Positions 44,954 through 53,904 of a stretch of 64,000 nt of DNA are shown one piece after another. Position 1 is the stretch's first letter, and every line of letters begins with the position of its first letter. Origin of the DNA: Stenotrophomonas panacihumi (GTDB lineage Bacteria > Pseudomonadota > Gammaproteobacteria > Xanthomonadales > Xanthomonadaceae); contig NZ_LLXU01000058.1 of the NCBI RefSeq assembly GCF_001431645.1, positions 62,001-126,000 on the forward strand. The letters are read 5' to 3'. The notes under the pieces were generated by a model. That model was not told where the DNA came from. It made no database searches and saw nothing but the letters and a program-made list of their open reading frames with translations. Position numbers and translations under genes: made by a program.

Positions 44954-45919
44954 TCAGCCGTGGTCGCCGAAATATTCGCGGCACCACTGCACCACCGGCG
45001 GCAGGCCGGCTTCGATCGGGGTAGCGGGGTCGAAGCCGAAGGCGTCGCGCGCGCGCCGCGTATCGGCCATGGTGCGCACCATGTCGCCCGGCTGCATCGG
45101 CTTGTAGACCTTCTGCGCCGGGCGGCCAGCGGCCTGCTCGATCACCGTGATGAAATGCTCCAGCTCCACCGGGGTGTGGTTGCCCAGGTTGAACACGCGA
45201 TGCGGCGTGGCCTCGGCCGAAGGGTGGTCCAGCGCGCCCAGCACGCCGGCGACGATGTCGTTGACGTGGGTGAAGTCGCGCTGCATGCGCCCTTCGTTGA
45301 ACACGTCGATCGGCCGGCCGGCCAGCACCGCGCGCGAGAACAGCAGCGGCGCCATGTCCGGGCGGCCCCAGGGGCCGTACACGGTGAAGAAGCGCAGGCC
45401 GGTCACCGGCAGCTGGTAGAGCTGGGCGTAGGTATAGGCCATCAACTCGTTGGCGGCCTTGGTGGCCGCGTAGAGCGAGCGCGGCTGGTCCACGCGCTGG
45501 TCCTCGGAGAACGGCGGGGTCGCCGAATCGCCATAGACCGAACTGCTGGAGGCATACACCAGGTGCGCGACGCCACGATGGCGGCACAGCTCCAGGATGT
45601 TGACGAAGCCGACGAGGTTGCTGTCGACGTAGGCATACGGGTTCTGCAGCGAATAGCGCACGCCGGCCTGCGCGGCCAGGTGCACCACGCGGTCGGGCTG
45701 CACTTCGTCGAACAGCGCTTCGAGCGCGGCGCGGTCGGTCAGGTCGATGGCGCGGATGTCGATGTCCGGGCACAGCGCGGCAACCCGGTCGCGCTTGATC
45801 CGCGGGTCGTAGTAATCGTTGTAGTTGTCCAGCCCCACCACCTGTTCGCCCCGCGCGGCGAGCGCCCGGCAGGTGTAGGCGCCAATGAAGCCGGCCGCGC
45901 CGGTGACCAGGACGGTCAT
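44954..45919 (-). CDS. NAD-dependent epimerase (UDP-glucuronate 4-epimerase type)
   Basis: Encodes 321 residues of the extended SDR family. NAD-binding GAAGFIGAYT (residues 7-16), YASSSSVYG in the middle, the catalytic Tyr-Lys in SLYAATKAANE, and RFFTVYGPWGRPDMA, the signature of UDP-glucuronate epimerases that gives galacturonate. Galacturonate is a common sugar in xanthomonad LPS cores and lipid A. Overlaps the helix-hairpin-helix gene by 4 bases. Confidence 0.88.
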   Translation of the reverse strand: MTVLVTGAAGFIGAYTCRALAARGEQVVGLDNYNDYYDPRIKRDRVAALCPDIDIRAIDLTDRAALEALFDEVQPDRVVHLAAQAGVRYSLQNPYAYVDSNLVGFVNILELCRHRGVAHLVYASSSSVYGDSATPPFSEDQRVDQPRSLYAATKAANELMAYTYAQLYQLPVTGLRFFTVYGPWGRPDMAPLLFSRAVLAGRPIDVFNEGRMQRDFTHVNDIVAGVLGALDHPSAEATPHRVFNLGNHTPVELEHFITVIEQAAGRPAQKVYKPMQPGDMVRTMADTRRARDAFGFDPATPIEAGLPPVVQWCREYFGDHG

Positions 45920-46212
45920 GCGCCAACCCCTTCCAGCGCGCGCTTGCGCTCGGCGGTAAAGGCCCACCAAGGCTGTGCCGGCGCGCCCTCGACGAAACGG
46001 GTGATGGACAGGAACACGTCGATCACGCAGGGATCGTGGATCTGCCCGGTCTGCACGCACAGCAGCGTGTACATGTCGTACGCGTCGCGGCCCCGCAGCT
46101 TGGCCGGCACGTCGATGCCGATGCGGCGCAGGTCCTGCGCGCAGGCCGGCCCGACGTTGGGCAGGTCGGTGAGGACGGACACGCGCTTGCGGTCAACCTT
46201 GCTCGGATTCAT
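45916..46212 (-). CDS. Cdd1-like helix-hairpin-helix protein
   Basis: Encodes 98 residues. VSVLTDLPNVGPACAQDLRR is a helix-hairpin-helix motif, and DMYTLLCVQTGQIHDPCVID is conserved in the small 'pathogenicity locus' Cdd1 proteins (PF11731). The HhH suggests nucleic acid binding; no function is established. Translationally coupled to the epimerase gene. Confidence 0.8.
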   Translation of the reverse strand: MNPSKVDRKRVSVLTDLPNVGPACAQDLRRIGIDVPAKLRGRDAYDMYTLLCVQTGQIHDPCVIDVFLSITRFVEGAPAQPWWAFTAERKRALEGVGA

Positions 46213-46236
46213 GACGTCGATGCCCTGCCCTGCGAC

Positions 46237-47190
46237 TCAGCCCTGCGGGCGGGTGCGCAGCTTTTCCAGCACGCCGTCGAGCGTGTCCAGGTCGGTGTAG
46301 TGGATGACCAGCTTGCCCTTGCCGCCGCGGCCGTGGTTGATGGCGACCTTCGTGCCCAGCGATTCGGACAGCTCGGTTTCCAGCGAAGCGATATCGGCCT
46401 GCTGCGGCACGCGCGCCGCCGGCACCGGCTTGCGCAGCGAACCGGGCACCTTGCCGGCGGCGAACTGCTGCGCGCGATGCTCCACCTCGCGCACCGACCA
46501 GCCCTGGTCGGCGGCTTCATTGGCGAGCTTCACCGCCAGTTCCGGCACCAGCGTCAGCAGCGCGCGGGCATGGCCCATTTCCAGGCGGCGCGATTCCAGC
46601 AGCACGCGGATCGCGACAGGCAGCTCCAGCAGGCGCAGCAGGTTGGACACCGACGCACGCGAACGGCCCACCGCCTCGGCGGCCTCGGCATGGGTGAGCG
46701 AGAACTCCTCGATCAGCCTTGCCAGCGCCTGCGCTTCTTCCAGCGGGTTGAGGTCTTCGCGCTGGATGTTCTCGATCAGCGCCATCGCGATGACGGTGCG
46801 GTCGTCGAGGTCGCGCACCACCACCGGCACTTCGCCCAGCCCGGCCAGCTGCGAGGCGCGCCAGCGGCGTTCGCCGGCGACGATCTCGAAGCGACCCGGG
46901 GTCAGCTCACGCACGACGATGGGCTGGATGACGCCCTGCGCCTTGATCGATTCGGACAGCTCGGCCAGCTTGCCCTCGTCCATTTCCTGGCGCGGCTGGT
47001 ACTTGCCCGGCTGCAGCTGGCCCACCGGCAGGTGGCGCAGCACTTCGCCCGGCTGCACGTCACCGGCCGGGTCCACCGCCGGCGCGGCGGCGCTGGCGGT
47101 CGGTGCGGTGGCGGCGCCCTTCGGGCCCAGCAATGCCTCCAGCCCACGGCCGAGGCCGCGCTTCTTGGCAGGGTTGGGCTTGGTGGTCAT
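46237..47190 (-). CDS. parB: chromosome partitioning protein ParB
   Basis: Encodes 317 residues. RGLGRGLEALLG is the ParA-stimulating N-terminus; the CTPase/ParB domain has ELTPGRFEIVAGERRWRAS (GERR motif) and ALIENIQREDLNPLEEAQAL; the HTH is LTHAEAAEAVGRSRASVSN; the C-terminal dimerisation end is GGKGKLVIHYTDLDTLDGVL. It binds parS and loads on DNA as a CTP-dependent clamp for chromosome segregation. Overlaps the parA stop by 1 base. Confidence 0.97.
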   Translation of the reverse strand: MTTKPNPAKKRGLGRGLEALLGPKGAATAPTASAAAPAVDPAGDVQPGEVLRHLPVGQLQPGKYQPRQEMDEGKLAELSESIKAQGVIQPIVVRELTPGRFEIVAGERRWRASQLAGLGEVPVVVRDLDDRTVIAMALIENIQREDLNPLEEAQALARLIEEFSLTHAEAAEAVGRSRASVSNLLRLLELPVAIRVLLESRRLEMGHARALLTLVPELAVKLANEAADQGWSVREVEHRAQQFAAGKVPGSLRKPVPAARVPQQADIASLETELSESLGTKVAINHGRGGKGKLVIHYTDLDTLDGVLEKLRTRPQG

Positions 47191-47987
47191 CAGGCGGTCT
47201 CCACGGCCCGGGCGGCCTTCTTGCGTTCTTCCTGGCGACGGATGACTTCGCCAGCGAGTCCCAGATAGGCCACGCCGCCGCGCGAGGTGCGGTCGTAGCC
47301 GACGATGCTCTGGCCATGGCTCGGCGCCTCGGCCAGGCGCACGTTGCGCGGCACGATGGTGCGGAACACGCGGTCGCCGAAGTGCTCGGTGAGCTCGGCG
47401 GACACGGCGTTGGCCAGGTTGTTGCGGATGTCGAACATGGTGCGCAGCACGCCCTCGATCTCCAGCGCGGGATTGAGCTGCGCGCGCAGGGCGTCGATGG
47501 TTTCGATCAGCGCGCTCAGGCCTTCCAGCGCGTAGTACTCGCACTGCATCGGCACGATCACCGAATCGGCGGCGGTCAGCGCGTTGAGGGTGAGCAGCGA
47601 CAGCGCCGGCGGGCAGTCGATCAGGATGAAGTCGTACTGGCCGCGCAGCGGTTCCAGCGCGCGCTTGAGCCGCTGCTCGCGCTCGGACTGCTCCATCAGC
47701 TGGATCTCGGCCGCGGTCAAATCGATGTTGCCCGGCAGGAGGTCGAAGCCTTCCGGCGCGGTGACACGGATCTGTTCGGCGGTGGTTTCGCCCAGCAGCA
47801 CGTCGCAGGTCGAGGCTTCCAGCTCGCGCTTGTCGATGCCGCTGCCCATGGTCGCGTTGCCCTGCGCATCCAGGTCCACGAGCAGCACGCGCTTGGGCGC
47901 GCGCGCCAGCGCCGCCGCCAGATTGACCGCGGTCGTGGTCTTGCCGACGCCGCCTTTCTGGTTGGCGATCGCGATGATCCGGGCCAT
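47190..47987 (-). CDS. parA: chromosome partitioning ATPase ParA
   Basis: Encodes 265 residues. The deviant Walker A motif KGGVGKTT is at residues 11-18, and DYILIDCPPAL carries the Walker A' site. It forms an ATP-dependent DNA-bound gradient that pulls ParB-origin complexes apart. A short N-terminus is usual for chromosomal ParA. The rsmG gene lies 124 bases upstream, keeping the rsmG-parA-parB order. Confidence 0.97.
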   Translation of the reverse strand: MARIIAIANQKGGVGKTTTAVNLAAALARAPKRVLLVDLDAQGNATMGSGIDKRELEASTCDVLLGETTAEQIRVTAPEGFDLLPGNIDLTAAEIQLMEQSEREQRLKRALEPLRGQYDFILIDCPPALSLLTLNALTAADSVIVPMQCEYYALEGLSALIETIDALRAQLNPALEIEGVLRTMFDIRNNLANAVSAELTEHFGDRVFRTIVPRNVRLAEAPSHGQSIVGYDRTSRGGVAYLGLAGEVIRRQEERKKAARAVETA

Positions 47988-48111
47988 GCGGGAGAGCCTC
48001 GTGGGCTGGGTTCAGGGATCGGACATTATGCGGGCAGCGGGGCCCGGGGTGAAATCGCGCCTGGGCCGGGCATGCCGCCGCGACCGGGCCAGGCCCGGCG
48101 CGGCCCGCCCG

Positions 48112-48750
48112 TCAGGCCCGCACCACTTCGACCAGATGGCGTTCGCCGGTCAGGCCCGGCACCGTCAGCGGATGCACCGTACCGACGGACCAGCCGGCCG
48201 GCAGCGCGGCGATCTCCTCGTGCGGGTAGACCCCCTTCATGGCCAGCAGGGTGCCGCCTGGGCGCAGCAGGTGGCCGCCGACCTCGATGATCCCGGCCAG
48301 GGTGTCCAGCGCGCGGGCGGTGAGGTGGTCGTAGGCGGCTGGCTCGTCCAGCGCCTCGGCGCGCGACTCGGCCACGCGGGCATTGCCCAACCCCAGCTGG
48401 CGCACGGCCTCGCGCATGAAGCGCGCCTTCTTGCCGTTGCTCTCCACCAGGGTCACCTGCAGCCCGGGGCGGGTGATCGCCAACGGGATGCCGGGCAGCC
48501 CGGGGCCGGTGCCCAGGTCGGCCAGCCGGCCGGCTTCGATGTACGGGCGCATCGCCAGCGAATCGAGCAGGTGGCGGGTGACCATTTCGCGCGGGTCGCG
48601 GATGGCGGTCAGGTTGTAGGTGCGGTTCCAGCGCGCCAGCAGCGCGAGGTAGGCCCCCAGGGGTTCGGCGAACGCGGCGTCCAGGCCCATGGCCTGCAGT
48701 CCGCGCGCCAGGTCGTTCCGCGCTTCGGCGGGCAGGACGGCATCGTTCAT
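48112..48750 (-). CDS. rsmG: 16S rRNA (guanine-527-N7)-methyltransferase
   Basis: Encodes 212 residues. The SAM-binding motif [16 protein letters not shown], and [16 protein letters not shown] after it, are diagnostic of RsmG (GidB). It methylates G527 of 16S rRNA; its loss gives low-level streptomycin resistance. Overlaps the phosphopantetheinyl transferase gene by 4 bases. Confidence 0.96.
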   Translation of the reverse strand: MNDAVLPAEARNDLARGLQAMGLDAAFAEPLGAYLALLARWNRTYNLTAIRDPREMVTRHLLDSLAMRPYIEAGRLADLGTGPGLPGIPLAITRPGLQVTLVESNGKKARFMREAVRQLGLGNARVAESRAEALDEPAAYDHLTARALDTLAGIIEVGGHLLRPGGTLLAMKGVYPHEEIAALPAGWSVGTVHPLTVPGLTGERHLVEVVRA

Positions 48751-49367
48751 GCCGGCATTATCGCAGGCAGCGCGTCCCCGGCCGGATACCAGGCCAGGGC
48801 GGCGCGGTAACCGGGGGCGGCCAGCCATTCGTGCAGGGTCCAGCGGGTGGCCTCGCCGAGCGCCGCATCGCACCAGGCCAGGTGCAGCGCGCCCTGCGCG
48901 TCCTCGGCGAAGCGCAGCCGGTGCAGGCCGAAGGAGATGCCGTGCCCGTGCGCCTTGAGCATCGCCTCCTTGGCGCACCACAGGCGGAAGAAGCGATCGG
49001 CGCAGTCGATGTCGGACAACGACTGCAGCCAGCGGATTTCCTCGGGGTGGAAATATCGCTCCACCACCTCGCGCATCCGCGGCCGCGGACGCAGGCGCTC
49101 CAGGTCCACGCCGAGCAGCATGTCCTCGCCCAGCCCGAGCAGCAGGTGGTCGCCGCTGTGGCTCCAGCCGGTGCCGAACGCCGACAGCGGCGGCAGCAGC
49201 CACGGCCGGCCGCGCACGTCGCGGGTCATCGGCACGTCCTGCGGCGGCAGTGCGAAGTGGCCACCGAGCACTTCGCGGGCTTGCGGCTCGCCGCGCGTGC
49301 CGTGCGCGTGCGGCAACAGCCACAGGCTGACGGGGCCGACCTGCCAGGCCGGCGCGGTGACGCTCAA
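48747..49367 (-). CDS. 4'-phosphopantetheinyl transferase (Sfp type)
   Basis: Encodes 206 residues. The Mg2+-binding [16 protein letters not shown] and the [16 protein letters not shown] motif (W-x2-KEA) are those of Sfp-type PPTases. It converts apo-ACPs to the holo form with CoA. As the pigment operon has two ACPs but no PPTase, this protein is a good candidate for their activation; it may also serve other carrier proteins. Its 4-base overlap with rsmG is probably for expression only. Confidence 0.88.
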   Translation of the reverse strand: MSVTAPAWQVGPVSLWLLPHAHGTRGEPQAREVLGGHFALPPQDVPMTRDVRGRPWLLPPLSAFGTGWSHSGDHLLLGLGEDMLLGVDLERLRPRPRMREVVERYFHPEEIRWLQSLSDIDCADRFFRLWCAKEAMLKAHGHGISFGLHRLRFAEDAQGALHLAWCDAALGEATRWTLHEWLAAPGYRAALAWYPAGDALPAIMPA

Positions 49368-49502
49368 ACCGCGCTCCCGGCGCGCAGCTGAACGAGCGGG
49401 CGACGGTCAAAATCTTTAACAAGCACTTCACGAATCCGCGCGTTGAATGTCGCTGCCGCACCACTCCCCGGGCGGTGACTCGAAGTAAAAGGAGATTCGG
49501 GC

Positions 49503-49754
49503 ATGGGCATCATCATCTGGCTGATCGTCGGTGGCATCGTGGGCTGGCTCGCCAGCATCATCATGCGCCGCGATGCTCAGCAGGGCATCATCCTCAACAT
49601 CGTGGTGGGCATCATCGGCGCCTTGCTCGCCGGCTGGCTGTTCGGCGGTGGCATCAACGAGGCGATCACGCTGCGCACTTTCCTGTTCTCCCTGATCGGC
49701 GCGGTGATCCTGCTGGCGATCGTCAACCTGTTCACCCGCGGCCGCGCACGCTGA
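49503..49754 (+). CDS. GlsB/YeaQ/YmgE-family membrane protein
   Basis: Encodes 83 residues with three hydrophobic segments: [38 protein letters not shown] and [20 protein letters not shown]. These small stress-associated membrane proteins (transglycosylase-associated family) have no proven enzyme activity. AAGGAGA about 8 bases upstream is a strong ribosome site. A 10-bp hairpin terminator follows. Confidence 0.9.
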   Translation: MGIIIWLIVGGIVGWLASIIMRRDAQQGIILNIVVGIIGALLAGWLFGGGINEAITLRTFLFSLIGAVILLAIVNLFTRGRAR

Positions 49755-49777
49755 TCGCACGCGGCCTCCGATCGACC

Positions 49778-49810
49778 GAAGCCCGGGCCTGGCCCGGGCT
49801 TCGCCGTTTC
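49778..49810. terminator. bidirectional terminator between GlsB-like and GFA genes
   Basis: A perfect 10-bp stem GAAGCCCGGG/CCCGGGCTTC with a CCTGG loop (49778-49787 and 49793-49802), followed by GCCGTTTC. It lies between convergent genes. Confidence 0.65.
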
Positions 49811-50219
49811 AGGGCGCACGGTCGGCGGGATGGTGGACGCCGTCGGAGACCGGGATCGGCCCTGGCAGCGCGTACGGGTCCACGCCGTCCAGGCAGCCGA
49901 CGTTGTAGCCGTACTCGTTGGGGTTCGAGCGCCGCCGGTGGTGGGTATAGATGCCGCAGGTGGCGCAGAAATAATGTTCGGCCACGTGGGTGTTGAACTG
50001 GTACAGGCGCAGTTGGCCACCGTCACCCACCACGCGCAGCCCTTCCAGCGGCACCGAGCCGACGATGGCGCCGCGGCGCCGGCACATCGAGCAGTTGCAG
50101 CGGCGCGGGTCGACGATGCCGTCGGGCAGCTGCAGTTCCAGCACCACCGCGCCGCAATGGCAGCGCGCAAGGTGCACGGGCTGGATGACCGTGCCGCCGA
50201 CTTCGCGGAAGCCTGCCAT
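49809..50219 (-). CDS. GFA-family (glutathione-dependent formaldehyde-activating-like) protein
   Basis: Encodes 136 residues. Zinc ligands are seen as RCHCGAVVLEL, RRCNCSMCRRRG and YFCATCGIYTHH, the Cys pattern of PF04828 (GFA/Mss4-like). Most members are not true formaldehyde enzymes. Cytoplasmic. Followed 5 bases after the exonuclease III gene, so probably cotranscribed with it. Confidence 0.88.
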   Translation of the reverse strand: MAGFREVGGTVIQPVHLARCHCGAVVLELQLPDGIVDPRRCNCSMCRRRGAIVGSVPLEGLRVVGDGGQLRLYQFNTHVAEHYFCATCGIYTHHRRRSNPNEYGYNVGCLDGVDPYALPGPIPVSDGVHHPADRAP

Positions 50220-50224
50220 CGCGC

Positions 50225-50995
50225 TCAGTCCGCCAGTTCGACCCACGCCGGCGCGTGGTCGCTGGGGCGGTCCCAGGTGCGGGGCTCGCGGTCGATGTCG
50301 GCCGCCTTGGCCTGCGCGCGCAGGGCGTCGGAGACCAGGGTCAGGTCGATGCGCAGGCCGAGATTGCGGCGGAAGCCGGCGGCGCGGTAATCCCACCAGC
50401 TGAACACCCCGGCTTCGTCATGGTGCAGGCGGAAGGCGTCGTGCAGGCCGAGCGCCTCGAGCTTGCGCAGGCCGGCGCGCTCGGAGGTAGAGGTCAGGAT
50501 GTGGTTTTCGTTCCAGACCTCTGGGTCGTGCACGTCGCGTTCGTCCGGGGCGATGTTGAAATCCCCCAGCACGACCATCTTCGGGTGGCGCTGCAGCTCG
50601 GCGGCCAGCCATTCGTGCACGGCATCGAGCCAGCGCAGCTTGTAGGCGTACTTGTCGGTACCCACGTCCTGCCCGTTGACCACATAGAGATTGACGATGC
50701 GCACCTCGCCCACGGTGGCGGCGATCACGCGCTTCTGCTCATCCTCGAAACCGGGGATGCCAACCTGCACGTCCTGCGCGGGTTCGCGCGAGAGGACCGC
50801 AACGCCGTTGTAGGTCTTCTGCCCGGCGAACACGCTGCGGTAGCCGATACCCGCCAGCTCGCCATCCGGGAACTTGTGGTCCTCCAGCTTGGTTTCCTGG
50901 ATGCCGACGATGTCCGGCGCGGCGGACTGCAACCACTGCTGCAGGTGCGGCAGGCGCACGTTGAGCGAATTGACGTTCCAGGAGGCGATTTTCAT
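50225..50995 (-). CDS. xth: exodeoxyribonuclease III
   Basis: Encodes 256 residues of the EEP nuclease family: MKIASWNVNSLNVRLPH, IQETKLEDHKFP (catalytic Glu), VVLGDFNIAPDERDVH and the C-terminal RIDLTLVSD and SDHAPAW motifs. It acts as an AP endonuclease and 3'-exonuclease in base excision repair. ATG 50995 matches the family start; a Met five codons upstream gives an atypical leader. It is the last core gene before the accessory island. Confidence 0.95.
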   Translation of the reverse strand: MKIASWNVNSLNVRLPHLQQWLQSAAPDIVGIQETKLEDHKFPDGELAGIGYRSVFAGQKTYNGVAVLSREPAQDVQVGIPGFEDEQKRVIAATVGEVRIVNLYVVNGQDVGTDKYAYKLRWLDAVHEWLAAELQRHPKMVVLGDFNIAPDERDVHDPEVWNENHILTSTSERAGLRKLEALGLHDAFRLHHDEAGVFSWWDYRAAGFRRNLGLRIDLTLVSDALRAQAKAADIDREPRTWDRPSDHAPAWVELAD

Positions 50996-51203
50996 GATCG
51001 CGATATCCATTTTATTTAATTGGATTTCGTGTCAGGCAGCTGGTTCTTATACCCCCACCCGTACCCCCAGATCGATTCGGTAGGGCTGCGCGTCCAGACA
51101 GGACAGCGGAATTTGTCCACTTACATATCGACCCAAGCGCATCCATCGTACTCCAAGTGTTCGCAGGAGCACTCGCTACCACTCAAGGCACAAGGAGTTT
51201 GCA

Positions 51204-52019
51204 ATGGACGTGGAACTGCATCTTCCGCGGGAATGGGATTCGCTGCCTCACTGGGTGAAGGACGAGCTGCTCACCGGCTCGAGAGATCTTCCCTTCTACA
51301 GCTGGCACATCCAGAAGCTCGTGGATCACGCGGAGAACATGAAGGCAGTGTGGCATATGTTCGACAAGCATCGGGAGTCGTTCAAGTTCAAGGGGCCTGT
51401 CCATTCCTTGCTTTGCGTACTGCACTACGCTGCGCTTGGGCCTGATCCTGGTCAACCGCGAACTGACGATGATCGTCAGGCGATCTCCGGCGCCATCCAG
51501 AAACACGTTGAAGGACTTGCACGCCAGATCGAACGGCTTGGTACGAGTTCGGCGTTCGGTCTGTATCCGCTCGGAATTGCCAGTGCTGTTGGTGTTGCGG
51601 CTTGGGACAAAGCAGAAAACAAGGTCACCCAGCCGTTTGAATCGACCACGGAACAAATTTTGGCGGTGCTTGATCGCGTAGGAATCGCGGCTGACGCCAG
51701 GAAATCCGTGGCTGACCAGCTTGAAGCGCTGCAGTACGAGATCGAGCACGAAGTCATGGAGCTCTACTCGGATCCGCGTGAAGCCATGCAGGCACTTGCG
51801 ACCGGCGCCCAGGAATGGGCCGAGGACTGCGGGTGGGGGCGGTACGACATCATCTGGCACATCGGAAGCAGTGTCCGGGACTGGTTCGGTCGCAACCACT
51901 TTTCCGCAACCGCAACGCTGACGACCGCAATTACTGGCAATGAAGTGAGCGAGGACGTCGTGGCGGGCGTCATGAAGCGGCGGTTGCGAATGCTGTCGCA
52001 TCAAAAAGTCAAGGTCTAA
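51204..52019 (+). CDS. hypothetical protein of the island
   Basis: Encodes 271 residues of no recognised family. Sequence is mostly soluble and helical, with conserved-looking aromatic patches (HVPREWDSLPHW-like start, YSWHIQKLVDH, CGWGRYDIIWHIG) and no signal peptide or clear catalytic motif. One more hydrophobic stretch (SAFGLYPLGIASAVGVAAW) might contact a membrane. ACAAGGAG lies about 8 bases upstream of ATG 51204. It has mixed A/T-ending codons unlike the core genes. Its position as first gene of the island suggests a cargo role, but nothing more can be said. Confidence 0.6.
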   Translation: MDVELHLPREWDSLPHWVKDELLTGSRDLPFYSWHIQKLVDHAENMKAVWHMFDKHRESFKFKGPVHSLLCVLHYAALGPDPGQPRTDDDRQAISGAIQKHVEGLARQIERLGTSSAFGLYPLGIASAVGVAAWDKAENKVTQPFESTTEQILAVLDRVGIAADARKSVADQLEALQYEIEHEVMELYSDPREAMQALATGAQEWAEDCGWGRYDIIWHIGSSVRDWFGRNHFSATATLTTAITGNEVSEDVVAGVMKRRLRMLSHQKVKV

Positions 52020-52141
52020 CGCAAAAATAGTTCGCGCAGTTCTGACCGCCAATTAGGAATTGCAGAGTCCTAGCTTGTCTCCGACCGGCCCGGAAATGCC
52101 CGGGTCGGCGCTAACGCCCGCAAGGGGCATGGAGACGATAC

Positions 52142-52345
52142 ATGGAACCGCATTGCACCAACATGCTTCGCATCGGTGAGGTCTGCCGCCGCACAGGGCT
52201 GTCCAAGTCCCAGGTTCATCGGCTGACTGCCGATTTTGGATTTCCGCGGCCGATCAAACTGGGTAAGCGGGCTACGGCGTGGATCGAAGCCGAAGTCGAA
52301 AGCTGGCTGCAGCAACGCATCACCGCTACCCGCGAGGTGGCGTGA
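52142..52345 (+). CDS. AlpA-family phage/island regulator
   Basis: Encodes 67 residues. LRIGEVCRRTGLSKSQVHRL is the MerR-like winged HTH of AlpA proteins, with the F-P-R-P-I-K-L-G segment just after it. AlpA regulators switch on excision or replication genes in integrative elements. An internal Met8 could also start the protein. Followed after 1 base by the replication-type gene. Confidence 0.85.
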   Translation: MEPHCTNMLRIGEVCRRTGLSKSQVHRLTADFGFPRPIKLGKRATAWIEAEVESWLQQRITATREVA

Positions 52346-52346
52346 C

Positions 52347-53156
52347 GTGAGTATCAAGCTTATGAATCTCGCATGGGACATCAAGATGTCCCCGACCATG
52401 AAGCTCGTGTTGCTGGCGATGTGCGACTGGGCGAATGACACCGGCTTTTGCTTTCCCAGCATGCTGACGCTGGCGAACAAGGCATGCATCTCGAAACGGC
52501 AGTGTCAGCGAATCATGAGTGAGCTGATAGCCATGACGCTGATTGCCGTCGTCGGCAACCAGCAGGGTGGCACGGGATCCAGGAGATACCAGATCAACGT
52601 GGCGGGTCTCCGTGAAGGCGATCCAAATGGAGGCGGTGACAAATTGTCACCCGTGGCCAAGGTGCCACCCGCCCCCATGACAAAGAAGCGCGAAGGCAGT
52701 GACGCCGTTGTCGCCCGAACCAAAAGCAACCACCAATCTGAACCACCACTACAGGGCACGCCGCATTCGATCAACTGGTCGCATCTCCCTCAGCTGAGCC
52801 AGAAAGAACGGGTAGTAGTAGTCGACATGCTGGATGGAGTTGCGGAGATCCAGCATCAGGATATCGTCGACGAGCTAGCTGGCGCGCTGAGGGCCAAGGC
52901 AATCAAGGCGCAGTGGCCGGGGTGGTTCCGTGGCGTGGTGAGGCAGGCGCTGGCCGGCGCGTTCGTTCCCAATCATGCGCTGGCAATCCAGTGCGACCGT
53001 CAGAGGGTGGCGCGGGATGCGCAGGAGGCCGAGAAGCGGCGAGCAGAAGAGAAGCGTCGCTTGGATCCGGAGGCGCGTGCGAGGGGGCTTGCCGCCATGC
53101 AAGCGGCCATTGCTCAGCTGGGAATTCCTCCGAAAGAGACGAAATCGTCCAAGTAA
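52347..53156 (+). CDS. HTH-domain replication-type protein of the island
   Basis: Encodes 269 residues from GTG 52347. The N-terminal about 90 residues are a winged helix-turn-helix as in phage replication protein O and RepA-like proteins (MSPTMKLVLLAMCDWAND, CFPSMLTLANKACISKRQCQ). The C-terminal part is charged and may form a coiled coil (ARDAQEAEKRRAEEKRRLDP). It probably drives replication or control of the element. The AlpA stop is 1 base upstream, so translation is likely coupled. Confidence 0.72.
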   Translation: MSIKLMNLAWDIKMSPTMKLVLLAMCDWANDTGFCFPSMLTLANKACISKRQCQRIMSELIAMTLIAVVGNQQGGTGSRRYQINVAGLREGDPNGGGDKLSPVAKVPPAPMTKKREGSDAVVARTKSNHQSEPPLQGTPHSINWSHLPQLSQKERVVVVDMLDGVAEIQHQDIVDELAGALRAKAIKAQWPGWFRGVVRQALAGAFVPNHALAIQCDRQRVARDAQEAEKRRAEEKRRLDPEARARGLAAMQAAIAQLGIPPKETKSSK

Positions 53157-53189
53157 GACCACTCACCGGCGACTGGCTGCGCGTAGCAG

Positions 53190-53212
53190 CTGTAGCGCGC
53201 TACACACTACAG
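53190..53212. promoter_or_regulatory. nested palindrome upstream of the KfrA-like gene
   Basis: A perfect 14-bp palindrome TGTAGCGCGCTACA (53191-53204) lies inside a longer inverted repeat CTGTAG...CTACAG (53190-53195 and 53207-53212), 13 bases before the KfrA-like ATG. KfrA proteins repress their own promoters, so this is a reasonable operator candidate. Confidence 0.45.
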
Positions 53213-53225
53213 AAGGATAGTCTTC

Positions 53226-53819
53226 ATGGGCATCACCAAAGATCAGATCTGGGTAGTGGCGGACGAACTTCAGCGCCTTGGTTAAACACCGACGCTGGCG
53301 GCGGTACGCGAGATGCTCGGCGAGACTGGCTCGTTCTCCACGATCGCGCCGGCAATGGCCGAGTGGAGGGGGCAGCAGATGAAAGCCGCGGGCGCAAAGA
53401 TGCCGATCCCGGAAGCTTTCTCGGCCCGTATGCGGCAGCAGGCCGAGCATGTCTGGGCCGAGGCGCTTGGTGTGGCCGATGAGCTGGTTTCCAGCGAGCG
53501 CGACGCGCTGCGTACGGCTCGCAAGGAGCTGGAGACGGAACGTGCCGAAATGGCCTCGTTGCTGGACAAGGCAACCGCCCAGATCGCGGCAGCCGTACTG
53601 AGGCAACAAGAGCTTGAGTTGAAGGTCGAGGAGTTGTCGGCTGCCAACGCGTCGGCGAAGGTGGAGAGCGCGGGCGCCTGTGCACGCTTGGATGAACGTG
53701 AACAGGCTCTTCTGGCTGAACGATCGGAAAGGCAGGCTGTACAGGCATCACTGGTGGATGCACGTGAACGGCTGGCGATGCTTGAAGTGGAGCTTCGAGC
53801 GCAGAACGCAGTCCGCTAG
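53226..53819 (+). pseudogene. KfrA-like DNA-binding protein gene with in-frame stop
   Basis: ATG 53226 is preceded by AAGGAT at good spacing and starts MGITKDQIWVVADELQRLG, the KfrA N-terminal DNA-binding fold. TAA 53283-53285 then stops translation, but the same frame continues directly with TPTLAAVREMLG, which completes the fold (normally G-x-x-P-T-L), and about 175 residues of coiled coil (ERDALRTARKELETERAEMA). One substitution (CAA or AAA to TAA) explains it. A shorter protein could start at Met 53313, but it would lack half of the DNA-binding part. It therefore looks inactivated as a repressor. Confidence 0.75.
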
Positions 53820-53904
53820 GATTCGCGGTTCCACTCGCGGGCGTCCAGAAAACGTGGTGAACAACGATGTCGCGGAGTCGCTACCGCATGTAAACACTCT
53901 TGAC

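Noticed and set aside
51040-51075. Repeated TACCCCCAC/TACCCCCAG near the island's left edge as an attachment site
   Set aside because: No matching copy was seen at the right side and no tRNA gene is present, so it cannot be called att.
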